Shown here: in pieces, positions 42,301-57,300 of the stretch | How positions within the stretch are numbered: position 1 is the first letter of the stretch | Layout: the number at the start of each line of letters is the position of its first letter | Assembly (NCBI GenBank): GCA_026874595.1 | Contig: CM049306.1 | Location: 94,975,642-95,039,641 of the forward strand | Source of the DNA: Sipunculus nudus | Lineage: Eukaryota; Annelida; Sipuncula; Golfingiida; Sipunculidae | Length of the DNA: 64,000 nt | Direction: 5' to 3' | Made by a program: the position numbers and the translations under genes | Notes under the pieces: model-generated | What the model was told of the DNA's origin: nothing | The model's input: only the letters and a program-made list of their open reading frames with translations | Database searches by the model: none

Positions 42301-45300
42301 GTGAAGTTCCAGAAGACACAGCGAGGGTTGCTGCGTGCTGTGGTCTCTGTCAGCTTGAACTTAAACAGGTACGATTCCTTGTTCTGAGGTTTACTCAGCG
42401 GTTTCTCTCCATCCAGCAAGTTCAAAGTAAAAACGTGTGTGTTCACTACAATTGGTACTCCTTGTCGTGCACTAGATCAACACAAAGAAAATAACACATT
42501 GTATTTTTTTTATAAAACATAAGCTATAACATGTGAGCCATAACAAGAACAACAAAGTCAATCTCATAAACCATATTTTCCAAACGTGGCAGTGCATTTG
42601 ACCTTCAAGGTTCTATTCTATTAAACTGCAAATTAATAAAGATATACTCTTTATTCTCTTGTGAAGACATACCAAGTACAACACACAATCTCCATCTCCT
42701 CCATTCATAAATGTGCTGATATAAAAATCTTCTATGATGGGAACAGATCAGAAACACAACAGTATGTTAATTTTAACTGTGAAAAAATTTGATGAATTTG
42801 GAAATATATACTGTACAGTCTAGTATACATCATGGAGTTGAAGACAATGTGCAGCTAATACAAAGGAAATGTGAAACTGACCTGACAGAGTTTGTATCAA
42901 TTTTCATTGGCATGAAATCCCCAATGGTTTTGTAGATGATGTAACCAGCCACAGCCTTGTCTGTAATTCAACCACATGAGCAACAGATAATTCACATGAT
43001 TTCTACATATAAATCAATCATACACCCAAATTCTTGCAAATAAAGTTAATTTAAACTCAATCTCACAAGTCAAGATAATTAACATGCTATGTGTTTCTGT
43101 TGTACTAATATTATATAAATTTATCCAGTCTTAATATATAGTTAAATGAACAACACAGGCAATGGCATATTCTTTACATGTTACTCTAGCTCCACTAGCA
43201 TTTATAACTTTGATACCTGCAGATGCACAGATGACAACACCACTATTTTCTGGCAATCACTTTTTGCTTTAATTAAGCTGTATCAACCATTTAGTGATAT
43301 AAAGTATTGTTTTGTCTCTAATGATTAACGTTTCCTATTATTTAACAATAAATCCATGTAAAAAATTAAGGCAATTCAATGTACACAGTATGTAAAACCT
43401 ACAAAAAATGATCTTGAGGATTCCACAACAATGTTTAGCTTATAAATGTTAATTTTTATTATTATTTTGTCAATATCATTATTATTATCATCATCTAAAA
43501 GCCCATGCCTGTTCAAACAAACATCACAGTTATGTACTTGTGCTTCAGTTTCACAAACAAGAGATGAAGTAGAAAATGTCTGTTGAATGATGATATGACA
43601 TGTTAATATAAATTTCTTTCAGAAAGGAAAGCTTTTCTGAATGGGGATTTAAATAACCTGGCCAATTCAAGTTTCGAGACACTCAAGTACGTCACCTTTG
43701 CAAGATTTCATAATGGTAGTGATATTTTTTTAACCCAGACTCTCTCCCCCCCCCCCCCCCCCCACCCACATCAAAAGCAATAACAAGAACAGTGCACTAC
43801 AGCGTACATAACTGTCTCATTGACTTACCATTAACCTGCTGTATTGTCTCGTCTGGCACCGTGACCTTGGTGACTCGGTCAAACAGACTCGCTGGCTGCA
43901 CCTTGGTGTCATACTTTGGTATGTGGGACGCTGTGGCATTGGATTTCTCAATGTAGTCGACTCCAAGAACTGTGTTACAAATATGATAAGAATACACAAG
44001 TAAATACAATGATAAAGATATGTAAACCCTGGAAGAGGAACATATCCAGCTCTGTTCCCGTAACCCAATACTCTGGCTAGTAGACCCTCTAGACATAAAT
44101 CTTCACACAAAATGTTGTAGAGTAGTCACAAGCCTACATATGAGAAAAGCGACAAATAAAATTTACCAAAAACCAAATTTACCACCACCTCTGGTAAATT
44201 ATTTAGGAAAGTAAACTTTACAACAACAATTTCAGGCAAATTATTTAGGAAGTTTACATGAAGGGCACATGTGATATAACAAGCAAAAGGGTTCCAACAT
44301 ATAAATATGTAAAATGTAAGCACAATTAAATTGCACATTTAAAACATATGGATTAAATACCCGCCCTCAAAAGATAAGGCAGAGATCATGTTAAATAAAT
44401 ATTTCTTGATACATACCTATATTTTCATGGACTGTGTCAAAAGGTTCTGTAAACAGGTGTGGCATGTTTTTCGCTAGAGTTTTGGCATATTTCTCCAAGC
44501 TGTCCAAGAGGCCTACTGAACCAGAGGTTTTTGCGTTGATTGTTACCCATGATGCCTTGTACTTGGGGTCCAGGATGCGACTGACTGTACTGACTAGGTT
44601 CTGTATAAAGTTGCGGTCTTGTGTGTGACTCAGATTCAGGCCCTGCTGGCGGTTCTCGTAGCCCAGCACGTGCTGGACCAGATCTTGTGCCACCATGATG
44701 TCAGTTCCGAACAGCTCCTTGGTTTCTCGTGTGGCCATCTCCAGCTGCTTCATCATGTCCTTGGCCCTATACGATGCTGTTACGTTGTATTGTTGACTTT
44801 TGATTTCATCACTCTGGAAAAATTAAAAAATTTGTTTTCTTCTGTTTATTTGGGATTCATTATGCCACAGGACTAAAGATTAACTAGTATTTTCTGACTG
44901 ACTAGCTGCAAATAAATCTAATGTTTCCATGTAATTACTATGGAACCAGAACTATTTGCTGACTCTTAAATTTATGGATTTTGAGTTAGTGGTTTCCTAA
45001 ACTATGAAATCTCAGCAACCAGAATTAATAAGAATAGATATCCCAATGGCCTGCATCACCATATAACAACTCAGCATTATCAATGCTGAGTTTCATTGTC
45101 ATTATTCTTCAAAGAAGGCATATTGGGTGCAATCTTGCTGAGGGTTAAATTTTACATAAGATCTGATATTCTGCTGATCTGGCACAATATGAAATTCACA
45201 ATTTTAATACCTCCTGAACTATTTTGTAGAGCACACTTTAATCCCTTTTAAATATTTTTTTTCAAAAGTGCTTCATCATACAACCCGTTTTAGTTGGTGT

Positions 45301-48300
45301 TTATGGTGTTTCAAAGAATCTTACTGGATCCATAATCATTTGTTTTAATGCAGATTTCTTAAATGAGGAATAATACATAAACCACAATGCAGGTGTAAAA
45401 TTATACTGGTAATGTTAAACTTAACACTTTAAATCAACACCTACCACATTTATTGCATGTAACTTTTGACATACCTTCATTTTCAGGTAGATAAACTTGA
45501 CAGAGGTACAGTTAAATATATCAGGTTCATGCCAGCCTTGTTGAGCATCACATTTCCTTGTTGCAACACCTGCAAAATAATATATTATAAATTTATAGAA
45601 AAACAAATTCCTTATTGTATGCAGCATAAATTCAGTGTAAAGCACCAATACATTAAATATATTTAAAGTTAAAATAAAGTGTTTAACAACCTAACAGATG
45701 GACAGAAAGACCAACTGTTGAAATAACTGATGGTTAATGTTTTGGGTTTATAAAATATTTCAACACACATGATTCAGTTTCAGTGGGCCAAGTTTACAAT
45801 TTAAAGGCACAATTATAATGCTTGAGAGAAACATTTACAGAATTGCCAAAAATTAAGTTTTTATATGAAAATGGAATGCTTCATAACAGACTCCGTTAAT
45901 ATTCTGTTTACCTTTTGCTCCCTTTGGACATGACTGCTCGGCCACCGTGTTAAACAGAGTTTTCTCCCACCAGACACCAGCTTCAAAGTGCTTCGGACAG
46001 GAATCATACCACACTGCAACAAAAGTACAAGTATATAGCAACACCGCCTCAGCAATCATGTCACACTTTAACAAAACTACTGGTACATATCAAAACTGCT
46101 TCAGCCTGAACTTGTTTCTTATGGGAAACTAAATATCAAGTGTAAAACAAAGAAAATATATTTCTTACTGACAAAATATCAATGCTCACTTTCAATGGAA
46201 AAAAAAATCAAAAACAATGAGATTAAATTTACAATGTGACTGCAAAATTGATGTAGCTATTTGCTACAGATGACATAGATCATTATACTACAAACATTTC
46301 AACTTATTACAGTTTACCTACAATATTTCTTGCAAGATACTATGACCTGTCTTACATATATGAGTTCTCTATGAAAAACAGAGCTAAAAGCAATATACAC
46401 ACATCATTTGCTTATGATTAACTGACATCAAGAACAATGTGACATGCTGACCTTTACATCCTGATGTCGTGACCTCTGCCCTTTTGCTGTTGCAGACATC
46501 ACATCGCCTTCCAAGGACACCCTGTCGACATTTACATTTTCCTGTAACAGGATCGCATTTGCGCCCAAATGACCCAATCGCATAACAGTTACAAGGGTAA
46601 CATGTGGGAAGACCTTGCTCATTCTCGGACAGGTAGTGGTTCACCTGTAATCAATACAAAATAACTATACTCAGGTGAGCAAGTGCTTTATCATCAAAGG
46701 TCAAACATTATAAGTTACTCCAAGAAAATCATTTTTCCTGGAAACATACCATCAATATATATAAATTTTATGCATTATGTACATACATTTATTGTGCAAA
46801 AGTTCAAATGGTTATTTCATTATGGTATAAAATCATGCCATATGTGATACATTTCTTCACATTGTAACACTATGGGAGCAAAAATGAGGATTCTGATGTT
46901 ACATAATTATATGATATCAAACAATCTTCTGTGCACACTTGCACATTATTTTGTGATTGTTTGATAAATTTGTGTTCAACCGCCTTGAACAAGCCAAGGA
47001 GTAAATATAAAAATATAAAAATTTGTTTTGCCTCACAAAGCTTTCTGATAACATGTCAGTGGGAGTGAGAACACTGATATAGAAGAAGCATTTTGTTTGC
47101 GTTTCAAATAATTTTTATTTATTATAATTTCCAAATTTATTATAAATTTCACTTCTTTTGAATACAAGGGTTGGTCCCTACCTTGCAAACACATTCATTT
47201 GCTGATCCCTTGCAGCGATAGTCAAAGCCTCTCTCCACAGAACAGTTACAGGGACCACAGATTGGCGAGCCGACCCAGCCGTCAGGACAGGGCTGTGTGT
47301 ACTTCTTCTCGCAGGCCTCACCGTACTGGTATTTACTGCACACGCAGCGGTAGCCACGGGGAGCAAGCTTGTCTAGCAGGCAGGTGGCGCCTTTAGCACA
47401 CGGGTTCCAGTGGATGCAGACATTCTCACATTTTGGTCCCCTGTATCCTGGAAAATTAAATATATTATACAAATATACATAAAATATTCAAGTTGTCATC
47501 CTCAGCTCTTTTACTTCAGTGTAATTAAGATTGGAAAAAAAATCAAAATCAAAGGCTGGATGAAATGCTGCTGATTTATCAAATTGTACATGAAAACAAG
47601 ACAGACAGGCATAAATCACTGGAATACCAGTTTTGATGTTAATGTTCTGGAAAACAATCTATAAAATCAAATCTCTAAATTCTTTAAAATTGCTGTTAGA
47701 TGCCTGATGTGACATATTAAGACAAAGCTCCATTGTTCTGATGGCCTGAAAAGTTTTTTTTTTCTTTTTCTAACTTTTTTTTTTACATTTGCAGGTATGA
47801 GCTCCCCATCTGGCCTGACATTTACTGTTATAGGACTATCGGACTGTAATTAACCTTTTTTACACTTGCAGGTATGAGCACCCCTGCTGGACTGACTAAT
47901 GCTGGTTTATGACTATGGGACTGTAATTTACCTTTTCTACACCTGCAGGTATAAGCACCCCTGCTGGTACTAATGCTGGTTTATGACTACGGGACTGTAA
48001 TTTACCTTTTTTACACCTGCAGGTATAAGCACCCCTGCTGGACTGACTAATGCTGGTTTATGACTATGGGACTGTAATTTACCTTTTTTACACCTGCAGG
48101 TATAAGCACCCCTGCTGGACTGACTAATGCTGGTTTATGACTATGGGACTGTAATTTACCTTTTTTACACCTGCAGGTATAAGCACCCTTGCTGGACTGA
48201 ATAATTCTGGTTTATGACTATGGGACTGTAATTTACCTTTTTTACACTTGCAGGTATAAGCACCCCTGCTGGACTGACTAATTCTGGTTTATGACTATGG

Positions 48301-51300
48301 GACTGTAATTAACCTTTTTTACACCTGCAGGTATAAGCATCCCTGCTGGACTGAATAATGCTGGTTTATGACTATGGGACTGTAATTTACCTTTTTTACA
48401 CCTGCAGGTATAAGCACCCCTGCTGGACTGAATAATGCTGGTTTATGACTATGGGACTGTAATTTACCTTTTTTACACCTGCAGGTATAAGCACCCCTGC
48501 TGGACTGACTAATGCTGGTTTATGACTATGGGACTGTAATTTACCTTTTTTACACCTGCAGGTATAAGCACCCCTGCTGGACTGAATAATGCTGGTTTAT
48601 GACTATGGGACTGTAATTTACCTTTTTTACACTTGCAGGTATGAGCGCCCCAGCTGGCCTGACATGTGCTGTTGTGTGGACATGTTTTCCCTTCACAGGC
48701 ATCCTCCACTTTACATCCTGCCTCAATCTGGTAGTTGAAGGGATTCTTGGGTTCAGAGTTAGGAAAATTCCCGACACGGATATCCTGTAAATTATAAATA
48801 ATCATTATTAATTATTCATTCTTTGGAACAAAATTTAAGAATATAAAACATTCCAATAATGAACATAATCAGAGACAAATACTGTGAAAATACACAATTA
48901 ATGCAATCAAATAGTTTAATACTGTTGGTAATAAAAGGTTTCACCTAAAGGAAAGGTCAGAGCTACAACAATTTAAAAATATAACTAAATATCAGCAGCT
49001 TGAGGGAGCAAAATATGCAAGTATCCTTATTCACAACAGCATTTAATGACCACGCAAGAGATTTCCAGGATGTAACATAACATGAACATTTTAGTTTACA
49101 CTTGAATTCATTTTACAAGTTGGAGTTTAGTACCCATGGTAACTGAAATTACCTGTATACAGCCGATGAATCCTTCCAGAATGAGGGTGGTCCCTGACAT
49201 GTCCCTCTTCCGGCCCCCCACCATGATCTCCTTGACAACCATGCGATCTACCAGGTTTTCCATGGGGCGCTGAACCTGTTAGAGCAGAGTAAATATTACA
49301 GTGCCATCCACACAGAGTTGTTAGGTCTTCAAAAAACAGGAAATAATTTTCTGATGCTGCTAGAACATTAAAAGTGATGCTCACTGGCACAGCTTCCCAT
49401 TGAATTGTGTAATTCTCATGCATATGTGTTGTGATGCAAATCCACATACCACAACAAAGAATTTTTGAATACTGACATGTTGGTTGGATATGTCTATAAC
49501 AGGCTTTATAATTAGGCCCCATTATGTGAACTACAAAAGTTAAATCAAGAAATTATTTAAAAGACAGATCTTAAAATAAAATCCATCAGCAATGACTGGC
49601 TTCTTCAACTTTATCTGTCCATGGTGTAACAGAATGAAGTTTATTATTATTTTTAAGGATAGGTCCATGGCCTGTTTAGTGTACTATCTATTCAGTGAGA
49701 TTGCATGTAATGATTAAATAGCTTAATTTGTACTCATCAGTCTTCTAGGTGGCTCACCTCTATCTGTCCGTAGTCTAACAGGATGACGAGTTTGCTCTGC
49801 ATCCATCGAGTCTCCAGGTAGTGCCACTTCCCATCGTCCACTCGTACAGGTTCCACCATAATATTACTTTTCTCATGGGAGTAGAGGATTCTTCCATCTT
49901 TGATCTATAACAGTATAAACATTAAGCGTATTCGATTGGTCGATTTTGTGTAGCACATTCTCCCCGTTTTACACATTTTATATTTGGCTGGTTGCTTGTG
50001 TTACACTAACTTTTCACCTGTGTAGCACAAACTCCTAAAAAAAAATCCACTTTTGTGTCTGCCAGACAAGTGAGGTTTCATTTATGGTAGCCCATAAGAA
50101 GGGACTCCTCACTTGTTTTTTTAGTGACTGCCTCAATATGGAGCCCCGAATGACTTAATATAAAGAAAACTGTTGCGTCCATGTCAGGGGCTATGTTTAT
50201 GGTCACTGGCAGACAATTTTACTGGACTTAACTTGACTGGTCCTTTTCTAATCACTACTTCTTGGCTACAGCAGCGGTGGGCGGAATGTAATTTTACTCC
50301 TTGAAAAAGTACCAGTCAAATATGGCTGTGGTTTCATGAGACTGATGATATCATTATTAAGACTTCATCATAAGTAGAACAAAAAGTTTTTATATGTTGA
50401 AGTTATATTATCTGCTCTAACACATATTAGCTTCAAAGTTGTATTTTGTAAAGATGTGTTAATTTTTAGGCTTGATGATTTGATCCCAGGTAAAGTTATA
50501 CACAGACCTTGATGAAGATGCTGATGCTCTTTTGCTGTCCCCTTGCAGCCCCAGGTCTTTCAGCCTTCAAGTACATCAGAAGGGCATTTGTCTGTCGTGT
50601 ACGGAAAGCCACACCATTGTACCAGGGAAGTTTTATAGATTCAAGTCCATGATTAGTACCGTATAATATACAGCTGTCTCCAGAAAACTTGCTTGGTCTG
50701 TCGATAGCTGAAACAGAGACAACGCTCTGTAACTCAATACACTTCAACATTAATGATACTTCAGATACATCCTTATAATACAAATATTTAAAATATCCTT
50801 TAAAACAGAAATTACCACTTATTTTTTCTTATTTTTTTCTGTTTCTTCTGACAATGTTTGGGCCAGATATTAAAATAGGTAAAAGTTTAAGTATTGTACT
50901 CACAGATGAATGTTTAAACAAAAGACCTATAAAAATATGTTGATTGTTTATACTTTACAGATAAGTCCATATATGATTTTTAATGAAAATATAATTAGGC
51001 CTACTCCGAGTTTAATATATTAAGAAATTAATGAAAACTGATAAATAAAATGGTCTTTATTAATAAATTTCTATTTGCATGTAGGCCTATAACTTTAAAA
51101 TTCATCCATAAATTGCACAGAGTATTACTCATAATGCCGATGTCTGTATGTACTTATAGCTCTTCATTTAATTGTACAAGTGCTAAACAGGATAGTCAGG
51201 ACCTTAAGCTCTGGGGCAATGAGTCTGGGTCCGGAGCTCCAGACACTTTGTTTATAAAATTCTTTCCTTACTCTGAGTGCAGTCCTTGCCACCAAATCCC

Positions 51301-54300
51301 TCTGCACAGACACAGGAGAAGGCATTCCAGGCCTCTGAACATGTTCCTACCAAATAAACAGTTTTATACAGGTATACTTTATATTCAATATAAAAGCTGT
51401 GTTTGGGTATGTATTATGTTCAATATGTGCCACTGCTAATGGCAAAATTTTGTTTGATTTTATTTGTTAAACAATTTTGTATTTAAAGACTAAAATATCT
51501 AATGCCAACATTAGTGTGTAAGTACTTTAATCATTCAAAATAAGACAACAAAAAGCAATAATTCCTATATCCCCATAATAAATTTAAGATCCTTTCACTT
51601 AATTTTCTCTAATAACACAACTGTAACATGTCAGACCTACCTCCATTTTTACAGGGGTTATCTGCACAGAAGCCTTTCTTCTCTGGACATCCTTCCTCTG
51701 TACCATTAATTCCAACATAACTGTTGAGGTCAAGGAGTTTCTGATCAATGTGGATGTCTCGGATACAGCCAATGAAATTCTTGTTGACGATCTGGAAGTC
51801 TGCAGGGAGGTCAGGAAGGCCTCCCACTTGGAACGGACCAGTCAGGTCCAAGTACCGCTGACATATGGCGGTCACCTCACGACATCTGAAAAGAACAATC
51901 AGTTTTGAGTACCATTAAACTACATGCCCACTTACGCTTATGTGTTTTTGTGGATTCTATGGCTCAGGGGTAGAGCACAGGACTCAAAGCTAGGAAATTT
52001 GAGTGACATTTCTGACTGGCCTTTTTGTTAATAATAAAGTAACTTTTTTTCTGGGAAGATCTGAGTGAACCTTCTCACCCTGTAATTCTAGGAATGATCT
52101 GACTGACATACAGTTCATAGATGGATCCAAGTGATGTTATTTGAGTGATACATCTGAGAATACTCGAGTGACTTACTTTTCTGGGAGGACCTGGGTGACC
52201 CGTGAAGCACAGCTGTGATTGCTCAACTGTAACCCATACTTGACCTCCAGCTCAACATCACAATCATCACCAACACTTAAGGTTGCAGTCTGCAATAAAA
52301 TGACACCTTATAAAAATTAAAATGACACAATCATCACCAACACACACTTAGCATTGAAGTCTGCAATTTAATGACACCTTATAAACATTAAAATGTCACA
52401 ATTAGCACCAACACTGAGGATAGTTGACTGAAATAAAATGACACCCTGCACATTCCTGCTTATTCTTTTTTCTTGTTGAGAGCTTGTTTAAAGTCACAAA
52501 TATTACATGACAAGAAATAGCCAAAACCTTGGCTCCACACGTCTAAAACCATATATGCTGACACAATCACTACATCTGAGTCGTTATCTGACAATACTGA
52601 ATACAATAAAATACAATACAATAAAAAATAGGCTTCTACAAAAAGAGTCAGGTTAATTGTTCCATCTTCTTCCTGTAAGCAGATCTCTCACCCTTTACCC
52701 GATGACACTTTTGTTAAATGAACTGCTACATCATTAACTTCAAACAAGCTTGCACATGAGAGCCTCAAAATTATAACAGACACTGGAATTCAATATAACA
52801 AAAGTAAACAGTATACAAAGTTCTGTGCACACACCATTCTAACAAGAACACATGCACCAGAAACTGGATAGGTTTACGAGCCTTTACAGGACTGGTCATT
52901 TTCTCTATGATGTTCAGAACTGTAAGATTGTTGTTCTAAAACTAGCAAAGGCTTTGCTTTGCTGGTTGTGTACATGGAACTTATGCAAATCACTAAACTA
53001 GTTCAGTTACCATGTAAATATTTTTTTTATATAGCAGACCAGATGACATTCCCTGAAACCAGATCTCCTTATGAATTGAGAGGCATGCATATAAGATGAT
53101 GGATTCTTTACAATGAAAATTTGTAAAGACACTAAACATACCTCCCTTAAATAAAAGGAATTTCATAGGTTTGTGCATACAATAATATTCCCATCTACAA
53201 AAGACTGGCATGTGTGGATGACTAAGTGTACGTCAGTAGATAATGTAACAATGAAAGTATGGGGGTATGAGAGTTATATTCAAAGGATTTCTTTTTAACA
53301 AAACGACATGTTGTGACAGAGGTTTGAAGGTCTCCCCCGATATTCTGGTAGCAAAAAAAAATGAACCAGAATAAAAGCTATGGTTCAGCTAGGCTCAAAC
53401 ATGCATTTTGATCGTAAATTATGTGTACATTTTCAGTAGCCCCAAGGGATATAAAATGAACATTTATATCCAAACATAGATAAACACCACATTGTCCTTA
53501 TTAACATAAACACTAAAAGAAGCCAATGAACATCAGAACTCCAGTCACACAGAACAGTTTGCCCTCCATTTCAATACATGTTTATCACATGGTTGAACGA
53601 TCATAAAACTCATGCTTCTGAAGTACAGGGCCAATAAACTAGCCAAAGCTGTGCCTTCCTGCTTCAATGCTCAAACTGACAGACTAGGTATGAAGCTTCA
53701 TGCGTGCATGAAAGTACTCCATGAAAAATTTTAATGTCGGGTTCATAATCTGCTTCAAAGGAAAACCTTTATCGTATGAAAGGGATCATTATTAAAAACA
53801 GCACTTCACACCAACCAATCTCCACCTAGATTTCTCTTGAGTACATAATCATTTTTCTGCACACTAAAAGACGACGCATCAATCAGGTAAACACGCAAAC
53901 ACAGCCTCTTTACTGTAATGATAGGTATGCCCCGCATTGTAACATGACATGATGAATACACCCTATCATTCTTGAGCAGGGATATTCATGTTAAAGACAG
54001 ACAAGGATGATGGAACAAAGTCCTCACATACCCAGGAAGCAGCCATGTGGAACGTTATTACATACCTTACAGAACAGAGCGATATTTAATAATACATCTT
54101 CCCAGGGTGGAGCAGTGATGGTCATAAAGTACAATGCTGTATTAAGATTCAGCAATGTCTGTACACAGAAGCCCTGCTGTGAGGGAAACTGACATGCTAC
54201 CTACATACATGTTACACATGTCACTCTCCAATTCCTTTCAATCTCCACAAGCTACCAACCATAACACCTTATGGCCTGCCAATTTCTGTAATCTCCTGTG

Positions 54301-57300
54301 AATGAGTAAAATCTTTATATTTGCTTAATTTTTATCATTAAATCATTATTCTCAAATCTAGCTATTTAAATCCTTATGTGGCAGTTAATACATATATGTC
54401 CAGCTAGTTTTTTAATTTTTCTCTAAACTTCAAAATGGCTTTTTCAGTTATGATTTCATATGAAAATTTTATAATTTCTTAACTTAACAAACACGTTTTT
54501 AACTTGGATGGGTATGCAATGACCTTGTCAGTTCAAAATGAATTGGAGATACATTAAATAATAAATTAAGAAAAATAAAATAAGATATAATGGCAATCAA
54601 ATATCATTAAAATTTTCTCCTGGAAAGGACAAAGGTTTAGATGAAACAAGGGACCCATGGGTCACGGCGCTCAGCTGATCGTGATTGGACCATAAATGTT
54701 TCTCCACTGTGATACTATATCGAGTCGATAAAGCTTATGAATATCATGGACATGTTGGGCTATTATAAAGGAATGTAATGTAATATGTGAGTAAATGATA
54801 AATGAAATAACCTGACTGATGGATTAATAGAGTCATATATAGTGGTTTATTTTTTATTTATTAAAGAGGTGTAGAAAATTGTGATATATTTGAGCAAATA
54901 TGAATGCAATGACAGCAGTAATAAGCAGTAGTAGAATGATGATAAGGCTATTTGTTGAAGGATCTAAAGTGTATGGTAGTCTGCAAGCTTTCAATTTGAC
55001 AGATATGATGTTATGATTAACTATGCTGATGAAGTTATTTATGAATTTGTGACTGTATGACACAATATCTCTTTAGTCTTGACAAGGTACATTATTGTGA
55101 TGCCCACTATGTCTACATATTACACAATATTGACATAATTTCTGGCATGTACATAGGTACCTATGGACGAATAGTTATATAAAATATTAAAGTATGAATA
55201 TATCTGATTCATCTTGTTCTTTCTTACTGAGGCTGACTTTGGCATAATTTCTGGCATGTACATAGGTACCTATGGACGAATAGTTATATAAAATATTAAA
55301 GTATGAATATATCTGATTCATCTTGTTCTTGCTTACTGAGGCTGACTTTGGGATGGGGTTCGGAGAAGGGAAAAGTGAGGGCAGCACGAAGGTGGATGTA
55401 GAAATATTCTATTGTAATGTTTTTCATTTATATAAGAATATGAAAAGCTAAGAGGAAAGGGGCCCTCCTACTTGGTTATAGTAAAGTTCTAAATATATGA
55501 TTGCAAACTAATACTCTGACAAGACTGTCATGAAGAAAAACAGTAAAAGTTTTGAGATACTGTAATGTATGAAAATTTACAGATGGAAAATTTACAGATG
55601 GACAGGCAAGTGGACAGAATGGACTAATACCTTTATTTCACTTTCAAGGGAATAATGCATTTAAGTTAATATATATGCCTATTTTTTTTTAAGCATATCC
55701 ATTTTTTCCATTAAGAAGTTTTCATCTGAATCATTTTTTTTATTTACAGGTTTTATAAATTTTAAATGAAAAAAACCTGAAAATATAAGTTAAAATATTA
55801 GAATTGTTGCAAAAGTTGCAATCATTATATATACAGAATAAAAAACTGAAACTATAAGTTAAAATATTAGAATTGTTGCAAAAGTTGCAATCATCAAATA
55901 TCCAGAGTGTAGCTCATATTGGGTCATATTATGCATACACATATATTTTATTATTTTTAAATCATAAATGTTTAAACTGAATTTAAAAGAAAATAATGCC
56001 ACAACATGGCATCTACAAGAATATTCCTTGAATCACTATTAAAAAGTTTTGCACATTGGAGTTTTCAGTACCTGCTTAATTTTTTTCACCAAAATAAAAT
56101 AAAAGATTCAGTAAATTTGATAAATTAAAACATCTTTTCAAATAAAGTATACACACTGTTGGTTGAATGAGAAACAAACAATATCATTGTGCTAATTACT
56201 ATCCAAGTTTTAATTAATTACTGAAATTAATAGTCAATTTCACACCTGGTGAAGTTTTTACTCCTCTGAAGTAAGGAATTACTTATCTCATGAACACCCA
56301 CACTTTCATAGCAATACACCACTTTGTGGACACAATTAAATGTACACTTTAATCATTGTAACCCTGGTGGTACAATACAAAATCTAAAATGTAGCATAGC
56401 CTAGAATAAGAATGAATCACATACAGAAAATAATAACATTCATCTAGTTTATGCACCATCTGGGGGGGGGGAGGGAGTGCAGAGCAGAGGGGAAGCCTGC
56501 TGGTAGTGGCCAAGCTGACCCAAGGCAAGCTGCCTGGGGTGGGTTACATAATGCAAGTGAAGGCTGTACTACTAGGTGGGCTAGATGTAAACAACACTTG
56601 ACATGGTGTATGAAAACATGAATAAAAGCTATTCTTTCCAATCAATTTCTTTGAAATTTCAGATTTTAAAAGATTAAATCCTTATGTATATATGCTGTGA
56701 AAATTAAATCAACAGTGCCAAAGTTGGACAAAATTTAAGGTATTGATTTTTTATTTATGCTAATAACTTGAAAAATTTGCAAAATTCAGATCTAATTTTG
56801 GGTAAACAATTGAATCTTGATTAAATAAAGTTATATTCCTGAAAAAAAAGTCTCTAGGTTCAGCAATTCTCATGTGAGTAAATATATTTCCTGATTTTTT
56901 AACAAATTGCATTATGTTTTGGCCCATAACTTCAAAATAATACCCAATACTAACCTAATTTTTGGTATGTTCATAGAAAATGTATAAAAGAATGTGAATC
57001 CTAAATACGATCAAAAACAGATCAGTTGTTTTGATATTAGGCAGCCCTGAAGTGTAACAATGGCTTTTTTATGGAAAACAGAGTTTTTTTTCCCTTAATA
57101 TCTCGAAGTCCTGAACAAAGTCCTAATGACCCAATTTTCCGTATGGTAGGAGATTTTGGGGACATCTAAAATTATGTCAACAGCCTGGGGAGCATAGAGA
57201 TGTGCACTGAATGACCTACAGTCATCAAAGTGGACTGCTTGACAATGTAAGGGAATACAACAAGAGCCTCCAAAAAAATTCAATAACTAGCCTAATTTTG

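Noticed and set aside
47793-48638. CRISPR-like regular repeats
   Set aside because: Units are contiguous 77-bp direct repeats without unique spacers, in a eukaryotic intron.
49127-49522. 131-codon minus-strand frame across a CELSR exon
   Set aside because: It is in the wrong frame for the LamG2 exon 49275-49153 and runs through the intron.
51955-52020. Possible tRNA gene (TGGCTCAGGGGTAGAGCA)
   Set aside because: Only an A-box-like segment; no convincing B box or stems. At most a SINE remnant.
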